From positions 10,286,256 to 10,350,255 of the forward strand of contig NZ_CP071793.1 in NCBI RefSeq assembly GCF_017498545.1: a stretch of 64,000 nt of DNA, written 5' to 3'. The notes beneath the pieces were generated by a model. It was not told where the DNA came from, made no database searches, and saw nothing but the letters and a program-made list of their open reading frames with translations. How positions within the stretch are numbered: position 1 is the stretch's first letter; every line of letters begins with the position of its first letter. The stretch is from Sulfidibacter corallicola (GTDB lineage: Bacteria > Acidobacteriota > Holophagae > Acanthopleuribacterales > Acanthopleuribacteraceae). Positions 10,431-19,970 of the stretch are shown here, one piece after another. Position numbers and translations under genes: made by a program.

Positions 10431-11149
10431 GCGGGGGACTGTCCCCGCATTCCCTTCTCTGATTTTCTAAGCGGCCAACACGAATCCGTCGAGAGCTCCG
10501 ATCATTCATGCGGTTTCTTGCTTCGACCAATTCATCATGAAGCCAGGAAGTTCCGAATCCAGGAAATCGGCTTGGTCGATCCTTCAAAGCCGACGCCCTA
10601 ACGGTGCCGGAAACGTTCCCCGGATTTGCGACGCAAACGCAACTCCTTCTATTCAAGTCGCTTGTGGGGGACTGTCCCCGCATTCCCGCATTCTTCTAAG
10701 CGGTCAACACGAATCCGTCGAGAGCTCCGATCGTTCATGTGGTTTCTTGCTTCGACCAATTCATCAGGAAGCCAGGAAGTTCCGAATCCAGGAAATCGGC
10801 TTGGTCGATCCTTCAAAGCCGACGCCCTAACGGTGCCGGAAACGTTCCCCGGATTTGCGACGCAAACGCAACCCCTTCTATTCAAGTCGCTTGCGGGGGA
10901 CTGTCCCCGCATTCTTCTAAGCGGTCAACACGAATCCGTCGAGAGCTTCGATCGTTCATGCGGTTTCTTGCTTCGACCAATTCATTAGGAAGCCAGGAAG
11001 TTCCGAATCCAGGAAATCGGCTTGGTCGATCCTTCAAAGCCGACGCCCAAACGGTGCCGGAAACGTTCCCCGGATTTGCGACGCAAACGCAACCCCTTCT
11101 ATTCAAGTCGCTTGCGGGGGACTGTCCCCGCATTCCTCCCCGCATTCCT
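10431..11149. repeat. Repeat array I: 220-233 bp tandem units with GGGGACTGTCCCC palindromes
   Basis: The palindrome GCGGGGGACTGTCCCCGC (second copy GTGGGGG) recurs at about 10431, 10664, 10893 and 11114. The spacings of 233, 229 and 221 bp are filled by nearly identical sequence. Each unit carries a CAGGAAGCCAGGAAG-like arm (TTCATCAGGAAGCCAGGAAG) but lacks the matching 3' arm seen in arrays II-VI. The last copy is followed by a perfect 12-bp tandem duplication (CCCCGCATTCCT, 11126-11149). The rest of the gap 10327-11624 shows no gene. Open frames across it are by-products of the repeat. Confidence 0.9.
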
Positions 11150-11624
11150 CCTGCGACGCGGGCAACTGTTTCAAACCCAGTGGAGAGCCCTCTCAGCGGG
11201 GCTTTCCCTCAACGTTGAAAGGTTCCGCGATGATCAAAGACTCTTCGCGCGAAGGGAGCCCAAGGCGACGTGCCCGTGGGTGAGACCACACATCCGCCAA
11301 GCCCTCAGGTGGAGGGTGACACGACGAGACGACCGGGCACGTTGATGTGTGTCCTTGATTTCATCCCTTGGCTGTTGCTACGTTTTTCAGGATCATCGAA
11401 GCCGCCAAATCCAACGACAGGGGACACCCACCTGTATAATCCATATAATATGAACGGTTTGCTTCGTGCCGAAGAACCCGCTGATTTGGTGGCCCTACTG
11501 CGCATCAAGAACCCCGTCTCCCGACCACGTGGAACCCTTGTGAACACAAATAGCAAAAATTTCCATTTCTTGACAATAAACCCACCAATTTCCATATAGA
11601 GAAAAAATAGCATAGGAATGAATA

Positions 11625-11996
11625 ATGACTCACATGGCAACTGTCAGTATTGACGTATCGGACATGAACCAGGCGTTGAATTTCTACACTCAGGCCTTGG
11701 GTTGCGAATTCAAGAAAAAATATTCGGACGAATGGCAAGTCATAGCCATTGGTGCGTTAGATATCCATTTGCAGCAAAAAGCCGCGGGAACCGTTGCTGC
11801 GGGGGAACATCGACGCGATTATCGGCGACATTGGACCCCGGTGCATCTTGATTTCATTGTTGAGGACATCCGCCCGACCTGCTCGGGCATTGAAGCGCAC
11901 GGAGGGAGTGTCGAAAAACAAACCTATGCGGAACAAGCCGACATTGCGTATTGTGCTGACCCGTTCGGCAATGGCTTTTGTGTGATCAGGGAGTAA
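11625..11996 (+). CDS. VOC-fold (glyoxalase/bleomycin-resistance-like) protein
   Basis: This 123-residue protein has the pattern of a one-domain vicinal oxygen chelate protein: ATVSIDVSDMNQALNFY at the start, the second beta-alpha half from HLDFIVEDI, and the closing DPFGNGFCVI typical of the family. Family members are metal-dependent lyases, dioxygenases or ligand-binding resistance proteins, and the substrate cannot be told here. AGGAATG lies 6-8 bases before the ATG. An in-frame ATG three codons later is an alternative start. It stands alone between repeat arrays I and II. Confidence 0.85.
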   Translation: MTHMATVSIDVSDMNQALNFYTQALGCEFKKKYSDEWQVIAIGALDIHLQQKAAGTVAAGEHRRDYRRHWTPVHLDFIVEDIRPTCSGIEAHGGSVEKQTYAEQADIAYCADPFGNGFCVIRE

Positions 11997-12375
11997 TCAC
12001 CGGTACAAGCCGCTTTCGGATAGGCTGCCTCGAGCACATCGAGTTTCAATCTCGACCAGCACAAGTACGATGCCTATCTAACCCTCTCCAGTTCGAGGTA
12101 ATTGAAAGTGACTGTCCCCACCTCATTTGCCTCCCTGGCCGGATTCCATCCTGGCTTCCTTGCTTCTTGGCTTCCTGATTTTTTCACGGACATTTCAATC
12201 AGCCACCCTCGATGAGATTCCAGCAGTTGGGGACACTCGCCTAGTGCCGCCAATCTCAGGTGCCAATGGTAATCGGCTCGTTTCAGTGGAAATACTGTAA
12301 GTTCTTCACGCCACCGCGGTACTTTACCAAGTATGTTGCATTGCCGGCCCCATCAGTCTGCTCCAGGAGGATTCC

Positions 12376-12552
12376 ATGCATCTCATCGTCCCCTTAGCAT
12401 TGGCCGCCCTTACCCATCTGGGTCCTGACGACCCACCCACCGATCCCGTCGGCGCTGGAATTGCGCTCGAAACCTGGGCCCTCCTGATCGGAGCGGTCTT
12501 GATCCTCATGCTCTTCGCTGGGCGCCACCTTCGGGGAGTGGCGCGGGAGTAG
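12376..12552 (+). CDS. Small secreted/membrane peptide (58 aa) with Pro-Asp spacer and C-terminal TM
   Basis: This short gene is supported by a perfect AGGAGG (12365-12370) five bases before the ATG. The peptide begins with a short hydrophobic signal-like stretch (MHLIVPLALAALTHL). It continues with a Pro/Asp spacer (PDDPPTDPVGAG), a strong transmembrane helix (LETWALLIGAVLILMLFAG) and a basic end (RHLRGVARE). The layout of short signal, PPxxDP linker, single helix and basic tail resembles tiny membrane proteins annotated as hypothetical in Bacteroidota. I know of no function. It sits between repeat islands with no operon partner. Confidence 0.7.
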   Translation: MHLIVPLALAALTHLGPDDPPTDPVGAGIALETWALLIGAVLILMLFAGRHLRGVARE

Positions 12553-12684
12553 CCCACCCATCGGCGCACCCACAGTCATTGTGGCGTTGCGAAGCGTTTT
12601 TTTCATTGCCTCCAGGTTTTCAACATTCTCGTGCGCACATTTCAGGGTTTCCCCCTCACAAGATCCCCATCTCTGTGACTTTCG

Positions 12685-13860
12685 GGGGCATTGCCAAGTG
12701 CTCGATCACCACCGAACCCGCTTCGTTCGGCTGGGTTACCGCAAGCAACTCCAGCTACCATCTCGACCCCGGCAGTTCTGTCTCTCACCTAACACTCTCT
12801 TTTCAAGCTGCTTGCGGGGGACTGTCCCCACTTCCCCCAGCTACCATCTCGACCCCGGCAGTTCTGTCGCTCACCTAACACTCTCTTTTCAAGCTGCTTG
12901 CGGGGGACTGTCCCCACTTTTCCCCACTTTTCCACTTTTCATTCGGTTTCTTTCTTCGATCAATTCACCAGGAAGCCAGGAAGTTCCGAATCCAGGAAAT
13001 CGACTGAGTCGAGCTTTCGAAAACGACGCCAAGAGGCCAAAAGGCGTAATCTCGCCGGTCTCCATCCTGGCTTCCTTGCTTCTTGGCTTCCTGATTTTTT
13101 TCACGGACGTTCCAAACAGCCCCGTAGATTCGGTTCCAAAGGTTGGCAATACCCACCTTGTTGGTCATGAGTACTCATGTGCAGCACCGGTCCTCTGAAG
13201 TTCAATTACGGATGCCCGATTCCCAAAAAAACACAATCCCTTTTATTCAAGCTACTTGAAGGAGACTGTCCCCTACATGCTTCCTGTGGTTTTCGGTGGC
13301 ATTGCCAAGTGCTCGATCACCACCGAACCCGCTTCGTTCGGCTGGGTTACCGCAAGCAACTCCAGCTACCATCTCGACCCCGGCATTTCTGTCTCTCACC
13401 TAACACTCTCTTTTCAAGCTGCTTGCGGGGGACTGTCTTCACCTCCCCACCTCTCATTCGGTTTCTTTCTTCGATCAATTCACCAGGAAGCCAGGAAATT
13501 CCGAATCCAGGAAATCGGCTGAGTCGAGCTTTCGAAAACGACGCCAAGAGGCCAAAAGGCGTAATCTCGCCGGTCTCCATCCTGGCTTCCTTGCTTCTTG
13601 GCTTCCTGATTTTTTTCACGGACGTTCCAAACAGCCCCGTAGATTCGGTTTCAAAGGTTGGCAATATCCACCTTGTTGGCCATGAATACTCATGTGCAGC
13701 ACCGGTCCTCTGAAGTTCAATCATGGATGCCCGATTCCCAAAAAAACACAATCCCTTTTATTCAAGCTACTTGAAGATGACTGTCCCCAGCACGTCCCCA
13801 GCACGTCCTTGCCCAGCACGCCCAGCACGCCTCCCCAGCACGCCCCCAGCACACCCCGTC
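12685..13860. repeat. Repeat array II: two roughly 611-bp units with 134-bp hairpin elements
   Basis: Blocks near 12685 and 13296 repeat with a period of about 611 bp. Each has one or more GGGGACTGTCCCC palindromes and a hairpin element: arm CCAGGAAGCCAGGAAG at 12968-12983 with CTTCTTGGCTTCCTGA at 13079-13094 then seven T, and a second copy at 13483-13616. The first and last palindromes are followed by short tandem duplications (12911-12930; 13783-13804, running on as CCAGCACG-type repeats to about 13855). Of the flanks, 11997-12375 and 13861-14044 hold no gene I can support. Confidence 0.88.
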
Positions 13861-14044
13861 TTTCCTACGGGGCCCAGGGGATCTTCGGGTGTTATGATGA
13901 AATGGAGTCCTGCATGAGAAAATCCGCGGTCACCACGGATCCGGATGGACAACGATCTCGTTGCCGCCCGTCCAGATAGGCCGCCGTATTCGACGATTCG
14001 CCTACCCAAAGAGCCAACGATGTCTTGTGAAAGAGGATCTTCCG

Positions 14045-15007
14045 ATGAAAATACCGCATAGTCTGATGATGTTTGGCCTGCTGATCCTACCCGGGGTCGT
14101 ATTGTCGAAGGAGAACCAGACCGGTAAGCGTCACAAGGTATCGTCGTTGAAGGTCACCTGTTTATCCACCATGTTGGCGGATCGCGGGATCGGCGAGTGG
14201 GGATACGCGGCACTGGTGGAGGTAGACGGCCAAAAGATACTGTTCGATACCGGAAACAGACCGGATACCGTATTGAAAAACGCCGAAACATTGGGCGTTG
14301 ATTTAACGGACGTCACCCACGTGTTTTTAAGCCACAATCACCGCGATCACGCGGGCGGACTGGTCGCGCTCAGGAAGACGATGAGCAAGCATAACCCGAA
14401 AGCTTTCAGCAAAGTGCATGTGGGCAAGGGAATTTTCAGCGATCGCGTGAGGAAAAGAAATCAAATATTGGAAGTGAAAGCACAGTATGAAGCCACGGGT
14501 GGCGAGTTCGTGATTCACACCAAAGAACACCAACTGTTTCCCGGCGTTTGGATCACGGGCCCCATCGAACGAATCCACCCGGAACGAAACTGGGGCGGCA
14601 GCGGAAAAATCAACACGGCCCAGGGCCAGGTCGAGGACAACATTCCGGAGGACCAATCCCTGGTCATCGACACCGAGCAAGGCTTCGTGTTGATCTCGGG
14701 ATGCGGTCATGCGGGCATGATCAACACGATGGAGCACATCACCTCGAAAATCCATCCTGGCAAGATCACGACGGCCATCGGCGGCTTCCACCTGGTGCGG
14801 GCCACGGACGAACATTTGGCCTGGACGGCGAAGAAACTGAAAGCGTTCGGTGTATCGAAACTGATCGGCGCTCATTGCACCGGCATCCACGCCTTGTACA
14901 CGCTGAAGGATCTCATGAAATGGAGCCGAAGCGACGCGGTAGTCGGCTCGGTCGGCGACAGTTTCGAACTGACCAGCGGCATCAACGCCGGTTACATCGC
15001 CCGCTGA
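14045..15007 (+). CDS. Secreted MBL-fold metal-dependent hydrolase
   Basis: This 320-residue protein has a hydrophobic N-terminus (MKIPHSLMMFGLLILPGVVLS), which points to export. The metallo-beta-lactamase motif HNHRDH lies near residue 97, preceded by ILFDTG. Further likely metal ligands are in SGCGHAG (near 220) and GAHCTG (near 279). The sequence is closest in pattern to the MBL subgroup annotated as dihydropterin-ribofuranosylaminobenzene-phosphate-synthase-like; the true substrate is unknown. I chose the ATG at 14045 because AGAGGA (14032-14037) sits 7 bases upstream and a signal sequence follows. An upstream in-frame start at 13961 has neither. Pieces of this gene were copied into repeat array III downstream. 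Confidence 0.87.
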   Translation: MKIPHSLMMFGLLILPGVVLSKENQTGKRHKVSSLKVTCLSTMLADRGIGEWGYAALVEVDGQKILFDTGNRPDTVLKNAETLGVDLTDVTHVFLSHNHRDHAGGLVALRKTMSKHNPKAFSKVHVGKGIFSDRVRKRNQILEVKAQYEATGGEFVIHTKEHQLFPGVWITGPIERIHPERNWGGSGKINTAQGQVEDNIPEDQSLVIDTEQGFVLISGCGHAGMINTMEHITSKIHPGKITTAIGGFHLVRATDEHLAWTAKKLKAFGVSKLIGAHCTGIHALYTLKDLMKWSRSDAVVGSVGDSFELTSGINAGYIAR

Positions 15008-15608
15008 AGTCGAACCCTCTTGAATGGAACTCGCTTGCGGGGGACTGTCCCCGCGTTGCCCACGCCTGGCTTCAATCAGCGATGGAAACCTGTATTCCCT
15101 AGTCGTGCCACCAGATCACCGCACAAATGCAAACCCTTCCATTCATGTCACTCATGGGTGACTGTCACCGCATTTTTCTAAGCAGGCAACACGAATCCGT
15201 CGAGAGCTCCGATCGTTCATCCGGTTTCTTTCTTCGATCAATTCATCAGGAAGCCAGGAAGTTCCGAATCCAGGAAATCGGCTTGGTCGGTCATTCAAAA
15301 GCGACGCCCAAACGATGCCAGAAGCGTTCTCCAGATTTGCAACGCAAACGCAATCCCTTCTATTCAAGTCGCTTGCGGGGGACTGTCCCCGCATCCACCT
15401 CGAGAGCTCCGATCGTTCATCCGGTTTCTTTCTTCGATCAATTCATCAGGAATCCAGGAAAATCCGAAACCAGGAAATCGACTTGGTCGGTCATTCAAAA
15501 GCGAAGCCCAAACGATGCCAGAAGCGTTCTCCAGATTTGCAACGCAAACGCAATCCCTTCTATTCAAATCGCTTGCGGGGGACTGTCCCCGCATCCCCCG
15601 CATCCACC

Positions 15609-15669
15609 CCGTATTGAAAAACGCCGAAACATTGGGCGTTGATTTAACGGACGTCACCTACGTGTTTTT
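15609..15669 (+). pseudogene. Captured internal fragment of the MBL gene (copy 1)
   Basis: These 61 bp match 14268-14328 inside the upstream MBL gene with one substitution (ACCTAC for ACCCAC). The source encodes the residues just before the metal motif. The fragment lies directly after a palindrome with its 9-bp duplication and has no start or reading context. Confidence 0.9.
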
Positions 15670-16182
15670 CCCGCATCCAACACGCACCCTCGGTCAAATT
15701 CATTAGGAGACCAGGAAAATCCGAAACCAGGAAATCGGCTGAGTCGAGCTATCGAAAATGACGCCAAGACGCCAAAAGGCGTAATTTCGCCGGTCTCCAT
15801 CCTGGATTCCTTGCTTCTTGGCTTCCTGTTTTTTTTCACGGACGTTCCAAACAGCCCCGCAGATTCGGTTTCAAAGGTTGGCAATACCCACTTTGTTGGC
15901 CATGAATACTCATGTGCAGCACCGGTCCTCTGAAGTTCAATCAAGGATGTCCGATTCCCGAAAAATACACAATCCCTTCTATTCAAGCTACTTGAAGGGG
16001 ACTGTCCCCACCACCCTCCCACCACCCTCGATGCGATTCCACCAGTTGGGAACACTCGCCCAGTGCCGTCACTCTCAGATGGAACCCGGGCAGCTTAGGT
16101 CCAGATTTTGAGTGCATCCGGTTTCCTTTCACACACAATCCTTTCTATTCAAGTCGCTTATGGGTGACTGTCACCGTATTTC

Positions 16183-16226
16183 TCGAACTGACCAGCGGCA
16201 TCAACGCCGGTTACATCGCCCGCTGA
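16183..16226 (+). pseudogene. Captured 3' end of the MBL gene, including its stop codon
   Basis: This copies the last 44 bp of the MBL gene (14964-15007). The match continues about 200 bp into the downstream intergenic DNA, giving roughly 250 bp in total against 14964-15214. It follows a GGTGACTGTCACC palindrome. Confidence 0.9.
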
Positions 16227-16681
16227 AGTCGAACCCTCTTGAATGGAACTCGCTTGCGGGGGACTGTCCCCGCGTTGCCCACGCCTGGCTTCAATCAGCG
16301 ATGGAAACCTGTATTCCCTGGTCGTGCCACCAGATCACCGCACAAATGCAAACCCTTCCATTCATGTCACTCATGGGTGACTGTCACCGCATTTTTCTAA
16401 GCAGGCAGCACGAATCCGCCGAGAGCTCCGATCGTTCTCACCGCATTTTTCTAAGCAGGCAAAACGAATCCGTCGAGAGCTCCGATCGTTCATCCGGTTT
16501 CTTTCTTCGATCAATTCATCAGGAAGCCAGGAAGTTCCGAATCCAGGAAATCGACTTGGTCAGTCATTCAAAAGCGAAGCCCAAACGATGCCAGAAGCGT
16601 TCTCCAGATTTGCAACGCAAACGCAATCCCTTCTATTCAAATCGCTTGCGGGGGACTGCCCCCGCATCCCCCGCATCCACC

Positions 16682-16742
16682 CCGTATTGAAAAACGCCGA
16701 AACATTGGGCGTTGATTTAACGGACGTCACCTACGTGTTTTT
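16682..16742 (+). pseudogene. Captured internal fragment of the MBL gene (copy 2)
   Basis: This is the same 61-bp piece as at 15609-15669, carrying the same single substitution. It therefore arose by duplication of the already captured copy rather than by a second capture. Confidence 0.9.
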
Positions 16743-17539
16743 CCCGCATCCAACACGCACCCTCGGTCAAATTCATTAGGAGACCAGGAAAATCCGAAAC
16801 CAGGAAATCGGCTGAGTCGAGCTTTCGAAAATGACGCCAAGACGCCAAAAGGCGTAATTTCGCCGGTCTCCATCCTGGATTCCTTGCTTCTTGGCTTCCT
16901 GTTTTTTTTCACGGACGTTCCAACCAGCCCCGCAGATTCGGTTTCAAAGGTTGGCAAATACCCACCTTGTTGGCCATTAGTACTCAAGTGCGGCACCGGT
17001 CCTGTGAAGTTCAATCAAGGATGTCCGATTCCCTTTTAAAACACAATCCCTTCTATTCAAGCTACTTGAAGGGGACTGTCCCCACCACCAACTTGCCCAC
17101 CACCAAGAGGCCAAAAGGCGTAATCTCGTCGGTCTCCATCCTGGCTTCCTTGCTTCTTGGCTTCCTGATTTTTTTCACGGACGTTCCACACAGCCCCGCA
17201 GATTCGGTTTCAAAGGTTGGCAATACCCACCTCGTTGGCCATGAATACTCATGTGCAGCACCGATCCTCTGAAGTTCAGTCATGGATGCCCGATTCCCTT
17301 TTAAAAACACAATCCCTTCTATTCAAGCTACTTGAAGGGGACTGTCCCCACCACCCTCGATGCGATTCCACCAGTTGGGAACACTCGCCAAGTGCCGTCA
17401 CTCTCAGATGGAACCCGGGCAGCTTAGGTCCAGGTTTTGAGTGCATCCGGTTTCCTTTCACACACAATCCTTTCTATTCAAGTCGCTTATGGGTGACTGT
17501 CACCGTATTTCCCACCGTATTTCCCCCAGGAACCTAAAT

Positions 17540-19840
17540 CTATTTCCCGGGTTTTGGGCCGTGCGGTTCCCGCAGCGTGAAACGCGCCTCGCGCAGGTCT
17601 CGCGAGTTGGGTCCCACAAAGACCAGGAACTCGCCCGGTTCGGCCTGCCACTTCTTCCCTCGCGTGTAGAAGGCCAAAGCCTTCGCATCGAGCGTGAACG
17701 TAACCTTGCGGGAAGCACCGGGAGCCAGCCTCACTTTTTGGAAACCCTTCAGCTCCCTGACCGGGCGCGTCACGCTGCCCACCAAATCGCGAACATAGAG
17801 TTGCACGATCTCCGTGCCGGCGCGCGCACCCGTGTTGGTCACCGTCGTATGAACCCGAAGCTCGTCTGCGAACCCGATTTCCGCGGCGCTCACCGTAACC
17901 TGGGAATAGGAGAAGGTGGTGTAGCTCAGGCCGTAACCGAAGGGATAGCGCGGCGTGTTCCGTTCATCGGTGTAGTGGGACCAAAAGACCATGTCGTCGG
18001 GCAGCGGATCCGGCCTGCCGGTCTTTTTGTGATTGTAGTAGAGCGGGAGCTGCCCCACGTGGCGCGGAAAGGACATCGGCAGCTTGCCGGAAGGGTTGTA
18101 ATCGCCGAACAGCACGTCGGCGATCGCGTGACCCGCTTCGGAGCCCAAATGCCAGGCCTCGACGATCGCCGGAACCTTGTCGGCCATCCAATCGAGCACC
18201 AGCGGACGGCCGTTCATCAACACCACGACGACCCTGGGGTTGACCTCGAGGACGGCTTTCAGCAGATCCATCTGCACGCCCTTCAGCCGGATATCCACCT
18301 GGCTACGCCCTTCGCCGGTTTGAAACGCCTCTTCACCGATGGCCATCACGACCGTCTCGGCTTGGCGCGCCGCCTCGATCGCCTGCGCGAATCCGGAACG
18401 ATCACCGTGGTTGAGCACCATCTCGTTCATGAAGTTACCCGGACCCAGCCCGAGCGGCGCCCCCTGCGCGTGACGGACCGCGACGCCATCGCCCACCGCG
18501 GCCTGAATGCCCTCCAGCAGCGAGACGGCGGATCCGGCAATCGCCTTGGCACGCCAATTCCCCAACGGCACGTCCTTGTCCGCGGCCAGCGGGCCGATCA
18601 CCGCGATCGAGCCCTTGGTCTTGTCGAGTGGCAGCAGGTGGTTCCGATTTTCGAGCAACACGATCGATTTGCGCGCCACGTCGCGCGCGGCAGCGCGGTG
18701 CTTCGGACTGAACAACAGCTTCTTTTCCCGCTGCGCGTCGCAGTAGCGATAGGGATCCTCGAACAGGCCCAGCCGGCTTTTCAGGGTCAGAACCCGGCGC
18801 ACCGCGTCGTCGATGAGCGCCTCCGGAACGACACCCGACCGGACGAGGTCGACCAAGTGATTCACATAGGCACTCGACTCCATGTCCATGTCGCTGCCGG
18901 CGGTCATGGCGAGCAGGGCCGCCTGTCGGAGGTCGACCGCCACGCCATGCGGCACCAGCTCGCCGATGGAATTCCAATCGGAAATCACGAAGCCCTGGAA
19001 CCCCCACTCACCTTTGAGGATACCGCGCTGGAGAAGCTCGCTCGCGGTCGTGGGCACGCCGTCGATGTCGTTGAAGGAATTCATGACGGTCGCCACGCCG
19101 GCCTCGACCGCGGCCTGGAACGGCGGCAACACCGCGTTTCTCAAGGTGTGCTCGGAGATGTCGACCGTGTTGTAATCACGGCCGGCCTCGGCGAAACCGT
19201 AGGCCGCGAAATGCTTGGCACAGGCCGCCACGGTGTCCGTCGCCTCGAGGTCCTCGCCCTGGAAACCGCGAACCCGCGCCGCCGCGATCACCGCATGCAG
19301 GTAGGGATCTTCGCCGGCGCCCTCCATGACCCGGCCCCACCGCGCGTCGCGGGTCACGTCGACCATCGGCGCGAATGTCCAGTGCAAACCGGCGGCGGCC
19401 GCCTCGGTCGCCGCGATTCGCGCCGACAGCTCGATCGCTGCCAGATCCCAACTCGCGGCTTCCCCCAGGGGAATCGGGAACATCGTCCGATAGCCGTGAA
19501 TCACATCGAAGGCAAAGAGCATCGGAATGCCCAGCCGAGAATGTTCGACCGCCAGTCGCTGGGCCTTGCGGGTTTCTTCGGCACCGCACACGTTGAGCAG
19601 CGAGCCCACGAGCCCGTCGCGAACGCGCTGCAATCGTTGGCGATCGGCCGCTTCGGTTTGGGCAGGCCCGGTGACGTCGAACGTGTTGCTGTACTGGTTG
19701 AGCTGCCCGATCTTTTCTTCAAGTGTCATGTTCTTCAAGAGCGTCTCGACACGCATGGCGTCACCACCGGGGTTGCCCGCACGGACATGCGGCGCGATTG
19801 GGAAAACGAAAAACAAAAGCAGGGCAATCGTGGTTTTCAT
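17540..19840 (-). CDS. bglX: Secreted glycoside hydrolase family 3 beta-glucosidase
   Basis: This 766-residue enzyme starts with a signal peptide (MKTTIALLLFFVFPIAPHVRA), which places it in the periplasm or outside. The GH3 TIM-barrel half has KHFAAYG and the catalytic nucleophile Asp in FVISDWNSIGEL (near residue 288). The second alpha/beta half has KSIVLLENRNHLLPL and GEEAFQTGEGRSQ, with an acid/base Glu expected there. The C-terminal Fn3-like domain has NTGARAGTEIVQLYV and ends in FVGPNSRDL. The match to the BglX-type subgroup (WTFAPMVDVTRDARWGR) is strong. It would release glucose or a similar sugar from beta-linked oligosaccharides. It lies last in the sugar ABC operon, 130 bp after the ATPase gene. 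The start at 19840 is set by the signal peptide. A longer frame to 19924 adds 28 non-signal residues. Confidence 0.93.
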   Translation of the reverse strand: MKTTIALLLFFVFPIAPHVRAGNPGGDAMRVETLLKNMTLEEKIGQLNQYSNTFDVTGPAQTEAADRQRLQRVRDGLVGSLLNVCGAEETRKAQRLAVEHSRLGIPMLFAFDVIHGYRTMFPIPLGEAASWDLAAIELSARIAATEAAAAGLHWTFAPMVDVTRDARWGRVMEGAGEDPYLHAVIAAARVRGFQGEDLEATDTVAACAKHFAAYGFAEAGRDYNTVDISEHTLRNAVLPPFQAAVEAGVATVMNSFNDIDGVPTTASELLQRGILKGEWGFQGFVISDWNSIGELVPHGVAVDLRQAALLAMTAGSDMDMESSAYVNHLVDLVRSGVVPEALIDDAVRRVLTLKSRLGLFEDPYRYCDAQREKKLLFSPKHRAAARDVARKSIVLLENRNHLLPLDKTKGSIAVIGPLAADKDVPLGNWRAKAIAGSAVSLLEGIQAAVGDGVAVRHAQGAPLGLGPGNFMNEMVLNHGDRSGFAQAIEAARQAETVVMAIGEEAFQTGEGRSQVDIRLKGVQMDLLKAVLEVNPRVVVVLMNGRPLVLDWMADKVPAIVEAWHLGSEAGHAIADVLFGDYNPSGKLPMSFPRHVGQLPLYYNHKKTGRPDPLPDDMVFWSHYTDERNTPRYPFGYGLSYTTFSYSQVTVSAAEIGFADELRVHTTVTNTGARAGTEIVQLYVRDLVGSVTRPVRELKGFQKVRLAPGASRKVTFTLDAKALAFYTRGKKWQAEPGEFLVFVGPNSRDLREARFTLREPHGPKPGK

Positions 19841-19970
19841 GGCATTTCCCGAAGCAGGGCGATCATCCGCGACAGGTCCGCACCCCGGGCCGAATCCGGA
19901 CATCCCAGGTGCGACGGGGTCCATCCCGAATCGAGGTCCGCCGCAACGGACGCTCCGACCACCGAACGCA

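Larger units (their letters stand above)
15030..17527. repeat. Repeat array III: mosaic of palindromes, hairpin elements and captured gene pieces
   Basis: About 2.5 kb without a gene. It mixes GGGGACTGTCCCC palindromes with a compensated variant GGTGACTGTCACC (near 15160, 16165, 16378 and 17492). Hairpin elements run about 15706-15837 and 16783-16915, with a truncated 3' half near 17120-17182. Large internal duplications are present: 14964-15214 matches 16183-16433, and about 15601-15960 matches 16674-17035. A perfect 12-bp tandem duplication (CACCGTATTTCC) ends the array at 17501-17524, just before the GH3 stop codon. Confidence 0.88.

Noticed and set aside
12695..12760. Second possible adenylation-motif scar (VVIEHLA on the minus strand)
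   Set aside because: Only six residues agree and the preceding TSGSTG part is absent, so chance is likely.
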